From assembly GCA_934646185.1 (NCBI GenBank), contig CAKUEH010000056.1:1-9172 (forward strand): 9,172 nucleotides of DNA, read 5' to 3'. The notes under the pieces are model-generated. The model ran no database searches. It worked only from the letters and a program-made list of their open reading frames with translations, and was not told where the DNA came from. The stretch is from an uncultured Oscillospiraceae bacterium (GTDB taxonomy: Bacteria; Bacillota; Clostridia; Oscillospirales; Oscillospiraceae). Below are positions 1-5,352 of the stretch, piece after piece (position 1 is the first letter of the stretch; every line of letters starts with the position of its first letter). A program made the translations under genes and the position numbers.

Positions 1-20
1 GACGGAATGCGGATTCCGTC
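1..20 (-). terminator. Hairpin at the 3' end of the integrase gene
   Basis: Perfect 8-bp inverted repeat GACGGAAT / ATTCCGTC around a 4-nt loop (GCGG). It touches the TAG stop codon of the minus-strand integrase. Its position fits a transcription terminator, but any T-tract would lie to the left of the window, so termination is inferred. It could instead be part of a recombination or attachment site. Confidence 0.45.
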
Positions 21-862
21 TAAAGCACGAGATGAAGACCGTCCAGCTGCTTTTTTTGCTCGCGGCACGGGCGGAGCAGATAAATGCGCGTCGTCTCGAT
101 GGACGAATGGCCGAGCACGTCGGCCAGCCGCGCGATATCGCGGCACTGCCGGTAAAACACGACCGCGAACAGATGGCGCAGATTGTGCGGGAAGACCTTC
201 GACGCGCTGACGTTCGCGTCGGCGCAGAGCGATTTCATCTCCGCCCAGATCTGCCCGCGCGACAGCCGCCCGCCCCGGGCGCTCAGAAAAATCTCGCCGC
301 TGCCGATCCCGTGCGCCGCGGCATAGCGCAGAAGCGCCCGGCAGAGCTTCTCCGGCAGCAGGATCTCGCGCAGCTTGCCCTTCAGGCAGATCGCCGCCCG
401 GCCCCGCCGCGCGGCCTCGACAGTCAGATACCGCACCTCGCTCACGCGGATGCCCGTGGCGCAGATCGCCTCGAGCACGAGCGCGAGCCGCGCGTCGTTT
501 TTCCGCTGCGCCGCGCGCACCAGCCGCGTGTATTCCTCGCGCGAGAGCTCCTTTTCCGGGTCACGGAACATCCGGCGCTGCACCTTTAAAAATTTCGTCC
601 GGCACTCGCTCCAGCCGAGCATCCCGAACAGGCCGTTCAGCGCGGCCAGCGACGCGTTGATGCTGCTGGGCGCGCAGCCCTGCTCCAGAAGCGTCCGCTT
701 CCACTGCGCGATGAGCGCCCGGCTGACCGGCCGTCTGCGCAGATACCGCATAAACGCGCGCACGGCGCGCAGATACTTCTCGATCGTCGCCTCGCTCCGC
801 TCCCGCTCGCGCAGGTAGGCCAGATACTCTGCCACCGCGCGCTCTGTCAGATCATACTGCAT
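20..862 (-). CDS. Tyrosine recombinase / integrase (XerC/D-like)
   Basis: A 280-residue site-specific recombinase that would cut and rejoin DNA through a 3'-phosphotyrosine link. The N-terminal ~95 residues look like a SAM-like core-binding domain; the catalytic domain covers about 105-270. The full active-site set is visible: R139 in GIRVSE, K161 in LKGK, H226 and R229 in HNLRH, H252 in LGHSS and nucleophile Y261 in RIYLL. The length fits a compact XerC/D or small integron/phage-type enzyme without an arm-binding domain. The start is supported by AAGGAGG about 6 nt upstream of ATG. No excisionase, tRNA or other element gene is seen beside it, so its substrate is unknown; it may be a solitary recombinase or mark an element that extends left of the window. 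An intrinsic terminator lies only 36 nt upstream of its start codon. Confidence 0.93.
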   Translation of the reverse strand: MQYDLTERAVAEYLAYLRERERSEATIEKYLRAVRAFMRYLRRRPVSRALIAQWKRTLLEQGCAPSSINASLAALNGLFGMLGWSECRTKFLKVQRRMFRDPEKELSREEYTRLVRAAQRKNDARLALVLEAICATGIRVSEVRYLTVEAARRGRAAICLKGKLREILLPEKLCRALLRYAAAHGIGSGEIFLSARGGRLSRGQIWAEMKSLCADANVSASKVFPHNLRHLFAVVFYRQCRDIARLADVLGHSSIETTRIYLLRPCREQKKQLDGLHLVL

Positions 863-896
863 AGCATTTCCTCCTTATCAGCTGACATTAGGATAC

Positions 897-933
897 CCAA
901 AAACAGCAGGCGCGCTGCACCGCAGCGCGCCTG
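897..933 (-). terminator. Strong intrinsic terminator between methyltransferase and integrase
   Basis: A 12-bp perfect GC-rich stem (CAGGCGCGCTGC at 907-918, GCAGCGCGCCTG at 922-933, 3-nt loop). On the minus strand it is followed by CTG and then TTTTT, the classic layout of a Rho-independent terminator for minus-strand transcripts. It would end transcripts from the methyltransferase (stop at 1131) before they reach the integrase. On the plus strand the hairpin is followed by AGTTTGTC, a much weaker tail. Confidence 0.8.
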
Positions 934-985
934 AGTTTGTCAATCGTCATTTTGCCTGTTTTCCCGCAATTCCACCGGTTTATTT

Positions 986-1013
986 GTAGGGACCGACGGC
1001 TTTGTCGGCCCGC
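986..1013. repeat. Short palindromic intergenic element
   Basis: The sequence GTAGGGACCGAC...GTCGGCCCGC contains a 5-bp stem (CCGAC 993-997, GTCGG 1004-1008) around a 6-nt loop. It resembles the 'GTAGGG + palindrome + CCCGC' short interspersed repeats common between genes in gut Clostridia genomes. There is only one copy in this window, so the repeat status rests on resemblance and not on a second copy here. Confidence 0.4.
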
Positions 1014-1062
1014 GCAGAATGCACCGTTTTTAACGGAAATCTTCGGCGAATTCGCAGCAGAC

Positions 1063-1125
1063 GAACCTCTCCGTCTCGGCTTCGCCGAGCCACCTCCCCT
1101 TATACAAGGGGAGGCTTTGGTGCGG
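1063..1125. repeat. Double-hairpin palindromic repeat, downstream of methyltransferase
   Basis: Two hairpins in tandem: CTCGGC-TTC-GCCGAG (1075-1089) and CCTCCCCTT-ATAC-AAGGGGAGG (1093-1114), then CTTTGG. The second hairpin lies 16 nt beyond the minus-strand methyltransferase stop. It matches the architecture of the element at 4019-4106: a TTC-loop hairpin, then CCCCTT/AAGGGG, then a CTTTGG-type tail. That points to a dispersed repeat family. No T-tract follows, so if it terminates transcription it does so weakly; an mRNA 3'-end stabilising role is equally possible. Confidence 0.6.
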
Positions 1126-1130
1126 TCTGT

Positions 1131-1940
1131 TTATTCCGCCGTCCGTCCCAGCTCGTAAAACGCCACGGCGCTGGCGGCGGCGACGTTCAGGGAGTCGACG
1201 CCGTGGTGCATGGGGATGCGGACGGTGTAGTCGCAGGCGGCGATCGTCGCGTCCGCGAGTCCGTCGCCCTCCGTGCCCATCACGACGGCGAGCTTCCGCT
1301 CGGATGCGAGGCGCGGATCGTCCAGCCGGACGGAATCGTCCCGCAGGGCCATGGCCGCCGTGCGGAAGCCGAGCGCGTGCAGAAGCTCCGGCCAGTCCTC
1401 CGGCAGATACGCCCACGGCACCTGAAAGACCGTGCCCATGCTCACGCGCACGGCGCGCCGGTACAGCGGGTCGCTGCCCGCGCTCGTCAGCAGCACCGCG
1501 TCCATGCCGAGCGCCGCCGCCGAGCGGAAGATCGCGCCGAGATTCGTCGGATTCATCACGTTTTCCAGCACGGCCACGCGCGCCGCGGTTTGCAGCAGCG
1601 CCGCCGGGTCGCGCGGCTGCGGCCGCCGCATCGCGCAGAGCATGCCGCGCGTGAGATGAAAGCCCGTCAGCTGCGTCAGAACGTCCAGCTCCGCCGCGTA
1701 GACCGGCACGTCCGGGCAGCGCGCCAGCAGCGCCGCGCCCTTGCCGTCTATATGCTTCCGCTCCATCAGAAACGACACCGGCTCACAGCCCGCGTCCAGC
1801 GCCCGCCCGATGACCAGCGGGCTTTCCGCCACGAACAGCGCGTTTTCCGGGTCGGCGCGGTTTACCAGCTGGTTTTCCGTCAGCCGCGCATAAATGTCCA
1901 GCTCCGGCGCGCTGAAATCGGTGATCGGATGAATTTCCAT
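1131..1940 (-). CDS. SpoU/TrmH-family RNA 2'-O-ribose methyltransferase
   Basis: A 269-residue SPOUT-class enzyme expected to move a methyl group from S-adenosylmethionine to the 2'-OH of a ribose in rRNA or tRNA in the cytoplasm. The N-terminal ~100 residues resemble the substrate-binding domain of RlmB-like enzymes. The C-terminal knot carries all three family motifs: motif 1 around 128-141 (NPTNLGAIFRSA, R139 being the usual catalytic Arg), motif 2 at 218-228 (MGTEGDGL) and motif 3 at 242-257 (IPMHHGVDSLNVAAA). The exact target nucleotide cannot be read from the sequence. The ATG has AAGGA about 10 nt upstream and a TATAAT promoter just beyond. The gene diverges from the HAD hydrolase. Length and motifs indicate an intact gene. 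Confidence 0.93.
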   Translation of the reverse strand: MEIHPITDFSAPELDIYARLTENQLVNRADPENALFVAESPLVIGRALDAGCEPVSFLMERKHIDGKGAALLARCPDVPVYAAELDVLTQLTGFHLTRGMLCAMRRPQPRDPAALLQTAARVAVLENVMNPTNLGAIFRSAAALGMDAVLLTSAGSDPLYRRAVRVSMGTVFQVPWAYLPEDWPELLHALGFRTAAMALRDDSVRLDDPRLASERKLAVVMGTEGDGLADATIAACDYTVRIPMHHGVDSLNVAAASAVAFYELGRTAE

Positions 1941-1972
1941 GATGTTTCGTCCTTCTTTGTCAGAATAGTTGT

Positions 1973-2001
1973 ATTATAGCATTGACAAGCGGCGGCCGCA
2001 A
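1973..2001 (-). promoter_or_regulatory. Sigma-A promoter for the methyltransferase gene
   Basis: On the minus strand, TTGCGG (1996-2001), a 17-bp spacer and a perfect TATAAT (1973-1978) lie 33 bp before the methyltransferase ATG. The -35 is weak and the -10 perfect. The site is interleaved with the plus-strand promoter of the HAD gene. Confidence 0.65.
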
Positions 2002-2011
2002 CTTTTATAAT
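1982..2011 (+). promoter_or_regulatory. Sigma-A promoter for the HAD/DUF3786 unit
   Basis: Perfect TTGACA (1982-1987) and perfect TATAAT (2006-2011) with an 18-bp spacer, giving a leader of roughly 30 nt before the ATG at 2047. Its -35 lies between the minus-strand -10 and -35, so RNA polymerase cannot occupy both promoters at once. Confidence 0.75.
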
Positions 2012-2046
2012 CGCATCGAAAAAAGCCGAAAGCGGGGATTGTATCT

Positions 2047-2697
2047 ATGTATCAGCTTGCAATTTTTGATCTGGACGGGACGCTGCTCGACACGCTGGCC
2101 GATCTGCGGCAGGGGCTCAACTACGCGCTCGCCACGCAGGGCTTCGCGCCCAGAACGCTTCCGGAGGTGCGCGCGTTCGTCGGCAACGGCATCCGGAATC
2201 TGATCATGCGCGCCGTCCCCGCCGGGACGGACGAGGCGCAGATCGACGCCGTCTTTCAGGCGTTCAACCCCTATTACGCCGTCCACTGCGCGGACTTTAC
2301 AACGCCGTATCCCGGCATTCTGGAGCTGCTGCGGCAGCTGCGGGCGGACGGCGTCGTCTCCGCCGTCGTCTCCAACAAGCCGGACTACGCCGTGAAGACG
2401 CTCTCGGAGCAGTATTTCCCGGGTCTTCTCGCCGCAAGCGCGGGTGCGAAGGAAGGCGTTCGCAAAAAACCCTGCCCGGACTCCGTGTTCGAGGTCGTCC
2501 GGCAGCTGGGGGCCGAGGCGCTGCGCGCCGTCTACATCGGCGATTCCGAGGTCGACGTCGAGACGGCGAAAAACGCGGGTCTGCCCTGCATCTCGGTCAG
2601 CTGGGGCTTCCGCGACCGGGACGTGCTCGTCCGCGCGGGCGCCGAAACCATCTGCGATGATATGGACGCGCTCTACCGCGCGCTGCGGGAGGGCTGA
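2047..2697 (+). CDS. HAD-superfamily IA hydrolase, phosphoglycolate-phosphatase-like
   Basis: A 216-residue phosphatase of the Gph/PGMB-like group, expected to hydrolyse a small phosphorylated metabolite in a Mg2+-dependent reaction through an aspartyl-phosphate. All four HAD motifs are visible: motif I DLDGTLLDT with nucleophile D8 and acid/base D10; motif II VVSNK with S109; motif III Lys in KKPCPD (140-141); motif IV YIGDSEVD with D166 and D170. Residues ~15-90 would form the helical C1 cap. The substrate (2-phosphoglycolate or another phospho-sugar) cannot be decided from sequence. The ATG has GGGGA about 8 nt upstream and a strong promoter about 40 nt upstream. It lies 7 bp before the next gene, so the two are very likely co-transcribed. 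Confidence 0.92.
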   Translation: MYQLAIFDLDGTLLDTLADLRQGLNYALATQGFAPRTLPEVRAFVGNGIRNLIMRAVPAGTDEAQIDAVFQAFNPYYAVHCADFTTPYPGILELLRQLRADGVVSAVVSNKPDYAVKTLSEQYFPGLLAASAGAKEGVRKKPCPDSVFEVVRQLGAEALRAVYIGDSEVDVETAKNAGLPCISVSWGFRDRDVLVRAGAETICDDMDALYRALREG

Positions 2698-2704
2698 GGC
2701 GCGC

Positions 2705-3322
2705 ATGGAGCGGAAAAACAACTACGCGATCCAGGCCGGACAGGCGCGGAAGCTGTTCTGCGCGCGCGATCTGGACGAAGTCGTCCGCGCGCACGGACTG
2801 CGGGCGGATGCGGCGTTTTTGTATCTGCGCCTGCTCGGCGAGGACTACCGCGTCAGCCGCGCCGACGGGCATATCGCGCGCCGGGAGGGCGAAGCGTGGG
2901 CGCCGGCGGACGGATTTGACGAGACGCTCACGATCTTCGATCTGCTCTGCGACGCAAAGCCGGGCCGTCATGCGGCGGGGGAGTGGAAAACGACGCTGGA
3001 TTTCGGCGGACAGGTCCACCGGGGCCTGATGGAGCCGAACCGCGCCGATGCGCTGGAGCTGCTGTACGACCGGCAGCCGGAGCTGCTGGAGCGCGCCTGC
3101 CTGCGTCTCGGCGGCACGCCGATGGCTGGCGCGGATCTCGGCTTCACACTGCCGTTTTTCGAGGATCTTCGCATTGCCGTCCAATTCTGGCACGGCGACG
3201 ATGAATTTGCGCCCCGTCTGCGCGTCCTGTGGGACGCGAACGCGGATCAGTATCTGCGCTACGAGACCATGTACTACGCCATCGGCCTGCTCAAGGCCCG
3301 CCTGCGGGCATTCAGCGAATAA
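2705..3322 (+). CDS. DUF3786-type protein of unknown function
   Basis: A 205-residue soluble protein with no signal peptide or membrane segment. The layout matches my recollection of the DUF3786 family: a central FDETLTIFDLL block (71-81), a segment with LGG (135-137), and a C-terminal block WHGDDEFAPRLRVLWD followed by NADQYLRYE (162-188). The function is unknown; the acidic/His-rich GDDEF stretch is conserved in the family as I remember it. The ATG at 2705 is chosen because it follows the HAD stop by 7 bp, has a GAGG-like ribosome site overlapping that stop, and because the reading frame farther upstream is only the +1 shadow of the HAD gene. Probably translationally coupled to the HAD gene and served by the same promoter. 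Confidence 0.8.
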   Translation: MERKNNYAIQAGQARKLFCARDLDEVVRAHGLRADAAFLYLRLLGEDYRVSRADGHIARREGEAWAPADGFDETLTIFDLLCDAKPGRHAAGEWKTTLDFGGQVHRGLMEPNRADALELLYDRQPELLERACLRLGGTPMAGADLGFTLPFFEDLRIAVQFWHGDDEFAPRLRVLWDANADQYLRYETMYYAIGLLKARLRAFSE

Positions 3323-3325
3323 GGC

Positions 3326-3354
3326 AAGAGGCCCCGCCGCCGGCGGGATCTCTT
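3326..3354. terminator. Hairpin between converging genes
   Basis: Two-part stem: AAGAG/CTCTT outer arms (3326-3330, 3350-3354) and CCCGCC/GGCGGG inner arms (3333-3338, 3342-3347) around a 3-nt loop. It starts 3 nt after the DUF3786 stop and lies 28 nt beyond the minus-strand stop at 3383, so it could serve both directions. The plus-strand tail (CTCTTATAAAC) is only moderately T-rich. Confidence 0.6.
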
Positions 3355-3382
3355 ATAAACCTGTCATAAAACTTGCCGGCGC

Positions 3383-3648
3383 TCATTGTCCGTTCTCTTT
3401 CTGCGCGCAGGCTGTTACGAGCTGCGCCCATTGTGCCGGGTGGCAGGCCAGCAGCTCTTCGTGTTGCATGTCCTGCTCATGGAGGATCGGATGGGCGAAA
3501 TGCCGCAGATAGCGCGCGCGGTATTTTTCTCCCATTTTAAGCGCGTAGAAAATGTGGATCTCGGTGCCGGACACGTCGATCCTGTCTGGAAGCGGCGTGA
3601 CCAGGTCGGAATAGAACTGATTTCTGCAGCTGCGCATGCTGACATAGG
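3383..3648 (-). pseudogene. C-terminal fragment, probable alpha/beta-hydrolase
   Basis: About 88 codons that read well in a frame different from the start-bearing segment upstream. The translation runs from PYVSMRSCRN through QFYSDLVTPLP, DVSGTEIHIFYALKMGEKY, RHFAHPILHEQD and HEELL. From memory this resembles the last third of clostridial alpha/beta-fold hydrolases, with the terminal HEE supplying the catalytic His; this family call is moderate. The N-terminal two thirds, including any nucleophile elbow (GxSxG), are absent. It has no start of its own and adjoins the membrane-protein N-terminus at about 3648, so it is a non-functional remnant, translated only if a ribosome shifts frame. It ends with TGA at 3383-3385. 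Confidence 0.55.
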
Positions 3649-3840
3649 GCCGCCCGCCGCCAGCAGCGGCAGACGCCACGGCTCGTATGCGCCGCTCAGA
3701 TACGCCTCGCGCAGAAACAGGCCGCTGTCCCCGGCGCTCGCGGGGATCACGCTCAGGCACAGATCGCCCGCCAGCATGAAAAGCGCCCCCAGCACCCCCA
3801 GCCAGCAGTCGCGGCGGTAAGCGCGCCAATCAAACTGCAT
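3649..3840 (-). pseudogene. Truncated membrane protein N-terminus fused out of frame
   Basis: The first 64 codons of a membrane-protein gene with intact expression signals: ATG, AAGGAGG about 10 nt upstream, and a strong promoter. Residues ~13-31 form a hydrophobic helix with the GD motif (LGVLGALFMLAGDLCLSV). A YLSGAYEPWR stretch follows, and a second hydrophobic segment begins at ~58, where the gene is cut. From memory this resembles the start of a polytopic DUF6796-like membrane protein, tentatively. After LLAAGG the frame continues as an unnatural SACAAAEISS-type sequence ending at 3415, while the adjacent alpha/beta-hydrolase coding potential is in another frame. The simplest reading is a deletion that removed the 3' end of this gene and the 5' end of its downstream neighbour. 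Confidence 0.6.
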
Positions 3841-3872
3841 GTTCCGACGCCTCCTTTGGTAAACTGCAGACG

Positions 3873-3888
3873 GTTAAAATTCTCTAAC
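3873..3888. promoter_or_regulatory. Operator-like palindrome upstream of the chimeric gene
   Basis: A 16-bp interrupted palindrome GTTAAAATTCTCTAAC (half-sites GTTA/TAAC), 8 bp downstream of the -10 of the minus-strand promoter, so it overlaps the transcription start. That is the position of a repressor site. It matches the palindrome at 5052-5067 at 13 of 16 positions. The binding protein is unknown; TetR- or MarR-type regulators use sites of this size. Confidence 0.6.
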
Positions 3889-3896
3889 TAAAGATC

Positions 3897-3925
3897 AGTG
3901 TACCACGTCCGCCCGCCGCTTTCAA
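3897..3925 (-). promoter_or_regulatory. Sigma-A promoter of the chimeric gene
   Basis: On the minus strand, TTGAAA (3920-3925), a 17-bp spacer and TACACT (3897-3902). The 29-bp promoter is identical to the metallo-hydrolase promoter at 5106-5134 at 23 positions, including spacer bases, which suggests common origin or control and not chance. Confidence 0.72.
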
Positions 3926-4018
3926 GACGGGGATGAGACTTTTTCTTACAAAAAATTCGAATGGAATTTACAGCAGATATTAGAGTACACCGAGATTTGC
4001 TGCGTTCGAATCCCCTCA

Positions 4019-4106
4019 GTCAGCTTCGCTGACAGCGTCCCTACCCCTTTTGGCCCTATGGGCCATTTCCCCCTGACAGGGGATTCGGCCCCTTGTGCCC
4101 AAGGGG
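4019..4106. repeat. Multi-hairpin palindromic repeat, downstream of metallo-hydrolase
   Basis: Four hairpins in 88 bp: GTCAGC-TTC-GCTGAC (4019-4033), TGGCCC-TAT-GGGCCA (4051-4065), CCCCTG-A-CAGGGG (4070-4082) and CCCCTTG-TGCC-CAAGGGG (4089-4106), then AGCCTTTGGGG. The last hairpin is 15 nt beyond the minus-strand stop at 4122. First and last hairpins parallel the element at 1063-1125. To the left, ATTCGAA (3955-3961) with CAGCA (3971-3975) mirrors TGCTG (3998-4002) with TTCGAAT (4005-4011), a further long inverted repeat. No coding potential is seen from 3926 to 4121. Confidence 0.65.
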
Positions 4107-4121
4107 AGCCTTTGGGGGGCT

Positions 4122-4985
4122 TTACCGCCCAACGCCCTTCAGCAGGCCGGTTTGGGCCTGTTCGGGTGTGTCGTCCGACTCGTCGTAGGCGTCATAGGGG
4201 GCGGACGGGTCGTGGACCCGCTTTTTGAACGGGGAACAGAGCTGATCCTTGTGGGCGAAGGCGAATTCGAAATTGTCCGTCCAGCCGGTGTGGCCGGTGA
4301 TGAACAGCGGACGCAGGCCGCGCGCTTTGAGCTTTGCCTCCAGCTCTGCCAGCGACCTGACTGCCAGCTTGTTGTCCTCCGCCAGCGCGGAGATGAAGCT
4401 GTAGCCGCCGTCCGCGCCGAACCAGATGGTGTCGCCGGTAAACAGATAGCGGTCGTCGATGAGATATACCATATGTCCCCAGGTGTGGCCGGGAACCAGG
4501 AAGCATTCGATCCTGATGCCCCCGATTTCAAAGACCTGTCCGTCCTGCAGGAGGATCTTTTCATTCCGGATCGTCACCTGCGGCAGCCGGTACAGGTGAT
4601 AGATGACCTTCCGGCGCGTTTCGCCGGTGAGATACCGGTTTTCCGTCTCGCCGACGTACAGCGCCGCGTCCCGGAACAGGCCGGGACTGTCCGCCTCCAC
4701 CGCGCCGACGTGGTCGGTGTCCTGATGCGTGATGAGGATGTGGCGGATGGACTTCGGGTCGATGCCGAGCCAGCCCATTTTTTCCTCCAGCCGGTCGTAA
4801 TTATACCCGGCGTCGATCATGATGGTGACGCCGTCCTTCCGGTAGAAGAAGATGTTCGCCACCCACTCCCGGACGCAGGCGACATGCTCGTCGATCCAGC
4901 CGGTATTCAGCGGTTTGAAGATCTCCTTGCCCCGGTACATCCTGCTCATTTCCTTTTTCTGAAACTCAGTTGCTTTTTTTGACAT
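4122..4985 (-). CDS. Metallo-beta-lactamase-fold hydrolase
   Basis: A 287-residue MBL-fold protein with no signal peptide, so probably cytoplasmic. Metal-site motifs are in the family order: THQDTDHVGA (H87, D89, D91, H92), PGHTWGH (H167), TGDT (D185) and TGHTGW (H232). The first motif is HxDxDH, with Asp replacing the second His of the usual HxHxDH; variants of this kind are known in some MBL lineages and the protein is probably still a metal-dependent hydrolase. The substrate (thioester, lactone or other) is not evident. Start ATG is backed by GGAGG 5 nt upstream. It is alone in its transcription unit, with a strong promoter at 5106-5134 and an operator-like palindrome in the 5' leader, so its expression is probably regulated. 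Confidence 0.9.
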   Translation of the reverse strand: MSKKATEFQKKEMSRMYRGKEIFKPLNTGWIDEHVACVREWVANIFFYRKDGVTIMIDAGYNYDRLEEKMGWLGIDPKSIRHILITHQDTDHVGAVEADSPGLFRDAALYVGETENRYLTGETRRKVIYHLYRLPQVTIRNEKILLQDGQVFEIGGIRIECFLVPGHTWGHMVYLIDDRYLFTGDTIWFGADGGYSFISALAEDNKLAVRSLAELEAKLKARGLRPLFITGHTGWTDNFEFAFAHKDQLCSPFKKRVHDPSAPYDAYDESDDTPEQAQTGLLKGVGR

Positions 4986-5051
4986 TGCTTCCTCCGTTCC
5001 GGGCCCGTCAGGCGGCCCTGCTCCTGTCTGCTGCGGTCGTATATGGCAAGA

Positions 5052-5067
5052 GTTAAATATATCTAAC
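5052..5067. promoter_or_regulatory. Operator-like palindrome in the metallo-hydrolase leader
   Basis: 16-bp interrupted palindrome GTTAAATATATCTAAC with half-sites GTTA/TAAC. It lies 38 bp downstream of the -10 and 66 bp upstream of the start codon, so it would act as a roadblock or leader site and not as a promoter-overlapping operator. It is a near copy of the site at 3873-3888. Confidence 0.55.
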
Positions 5068-5105
5068 CAGCCAGCACAAACACAACCGCTCTCCCTTACA
5101 GACCC

Positions 5106-5134
5106 AGTTTAGCACGTACAGCCGACGCTTTCAA
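5106..5134 (-). promoter_or_regulatory. Sigma-A promoter of the metallo-hydrolase gene
   Basis: On the minus strand, TTGAAA (5129-5134), a 17-bp spacer and TAAACT (5106-5111). It shares 23 of 29 positions with the promoter at 3897-3925. The predicted mRNA leader is about 115 nt. Confidence 0.72.
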
Positions 5135-5260
5135 GCAGAAACCCCGTTTTTTTCATCTGAACGATGGAGCATCGATCCGATAGAACAAACCGCAAAAACA
5201 GGCACGCGCCGCGCGTTCTCCAACACGTACAAATTTATAAACTTTTCCGATTTATTTTAG

Positions 5261-5289
5261 TGGACAAAATAATTTGCGCGCGGTATGTT
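5261..5289 (+). promoter_or_regulatory. Candidate promoter of the aminotransferase gene
   Basis: TGGACA (5261-5266), a 17-bp spacer and TATGTT (5284-5289), about 63 bp before the chosen start codon. Both hexamers deviate from consensus, so this is a plausible but not a strong call. Confidence 0.4.
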
Positions 5290-5352
5290 GAATTCGTAAG
5301 AGCCGCAGCCGGAGCGCTGTGAAACAATCTGAATTTTATGAGGTGCACAAAC

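Larger units (their letters stand above)
4986..5352. other. Divergent intergenic region, MBL hydrolase / aminotransferase
   Basis: 367 bp without a credible gene. It holds the minus-strand ribosome site, a ~120-nt leader, the palindrome (5052-5067) and the promoter (5106-5134) of the metallo-hydrolase, and a candidate plus-strand promoter (5261-5289) for the aminotransferase. The stretch 5135-5260 is relatively AT-rich, with a short CGATG/CATCG hairpin (5162-5174); I see nothing else definable there. Confidence 0.7.

Noticed and set aside
1002..1979. 325-codon plus-strand frame opposite the methyltransferase
   Set aside because: Its Arg/His-rich translation is the complement of a well-conserved SpoU gene; it also runs through palindromic repeats.
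3640..3660. Possible programmed ribosomal frameshift joining the two halves of the chimeric gene
   Set aside because: No slippery heptamer at the joint, and the two halves look like different protein families (membrane protein versus soluble hydrolase), so a deletion junction is simpler.
4004..4013. GTTCGAATCC resembling a tRNA T-loop
   Set aside because: The flanking bases do not form a T-stem, and no acceptor, D or anticodon arms fold around it; it belongs to the palindromic repeat region.
4095..4982. 295-codon plus-strand frame opposite the metallo-hydrolase
   Set aside because: Antisense shadow with no motifs; the minus strand has the complete MBL metal ligands and a good ribosome site.
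5338..5352. Earlier in-frame ATG for the aminotransferase
   Set aside because: It would place the only good ribosome site (GAGGTG) inside the coding region and adds five residues (MRCTN) that do not look conserved.
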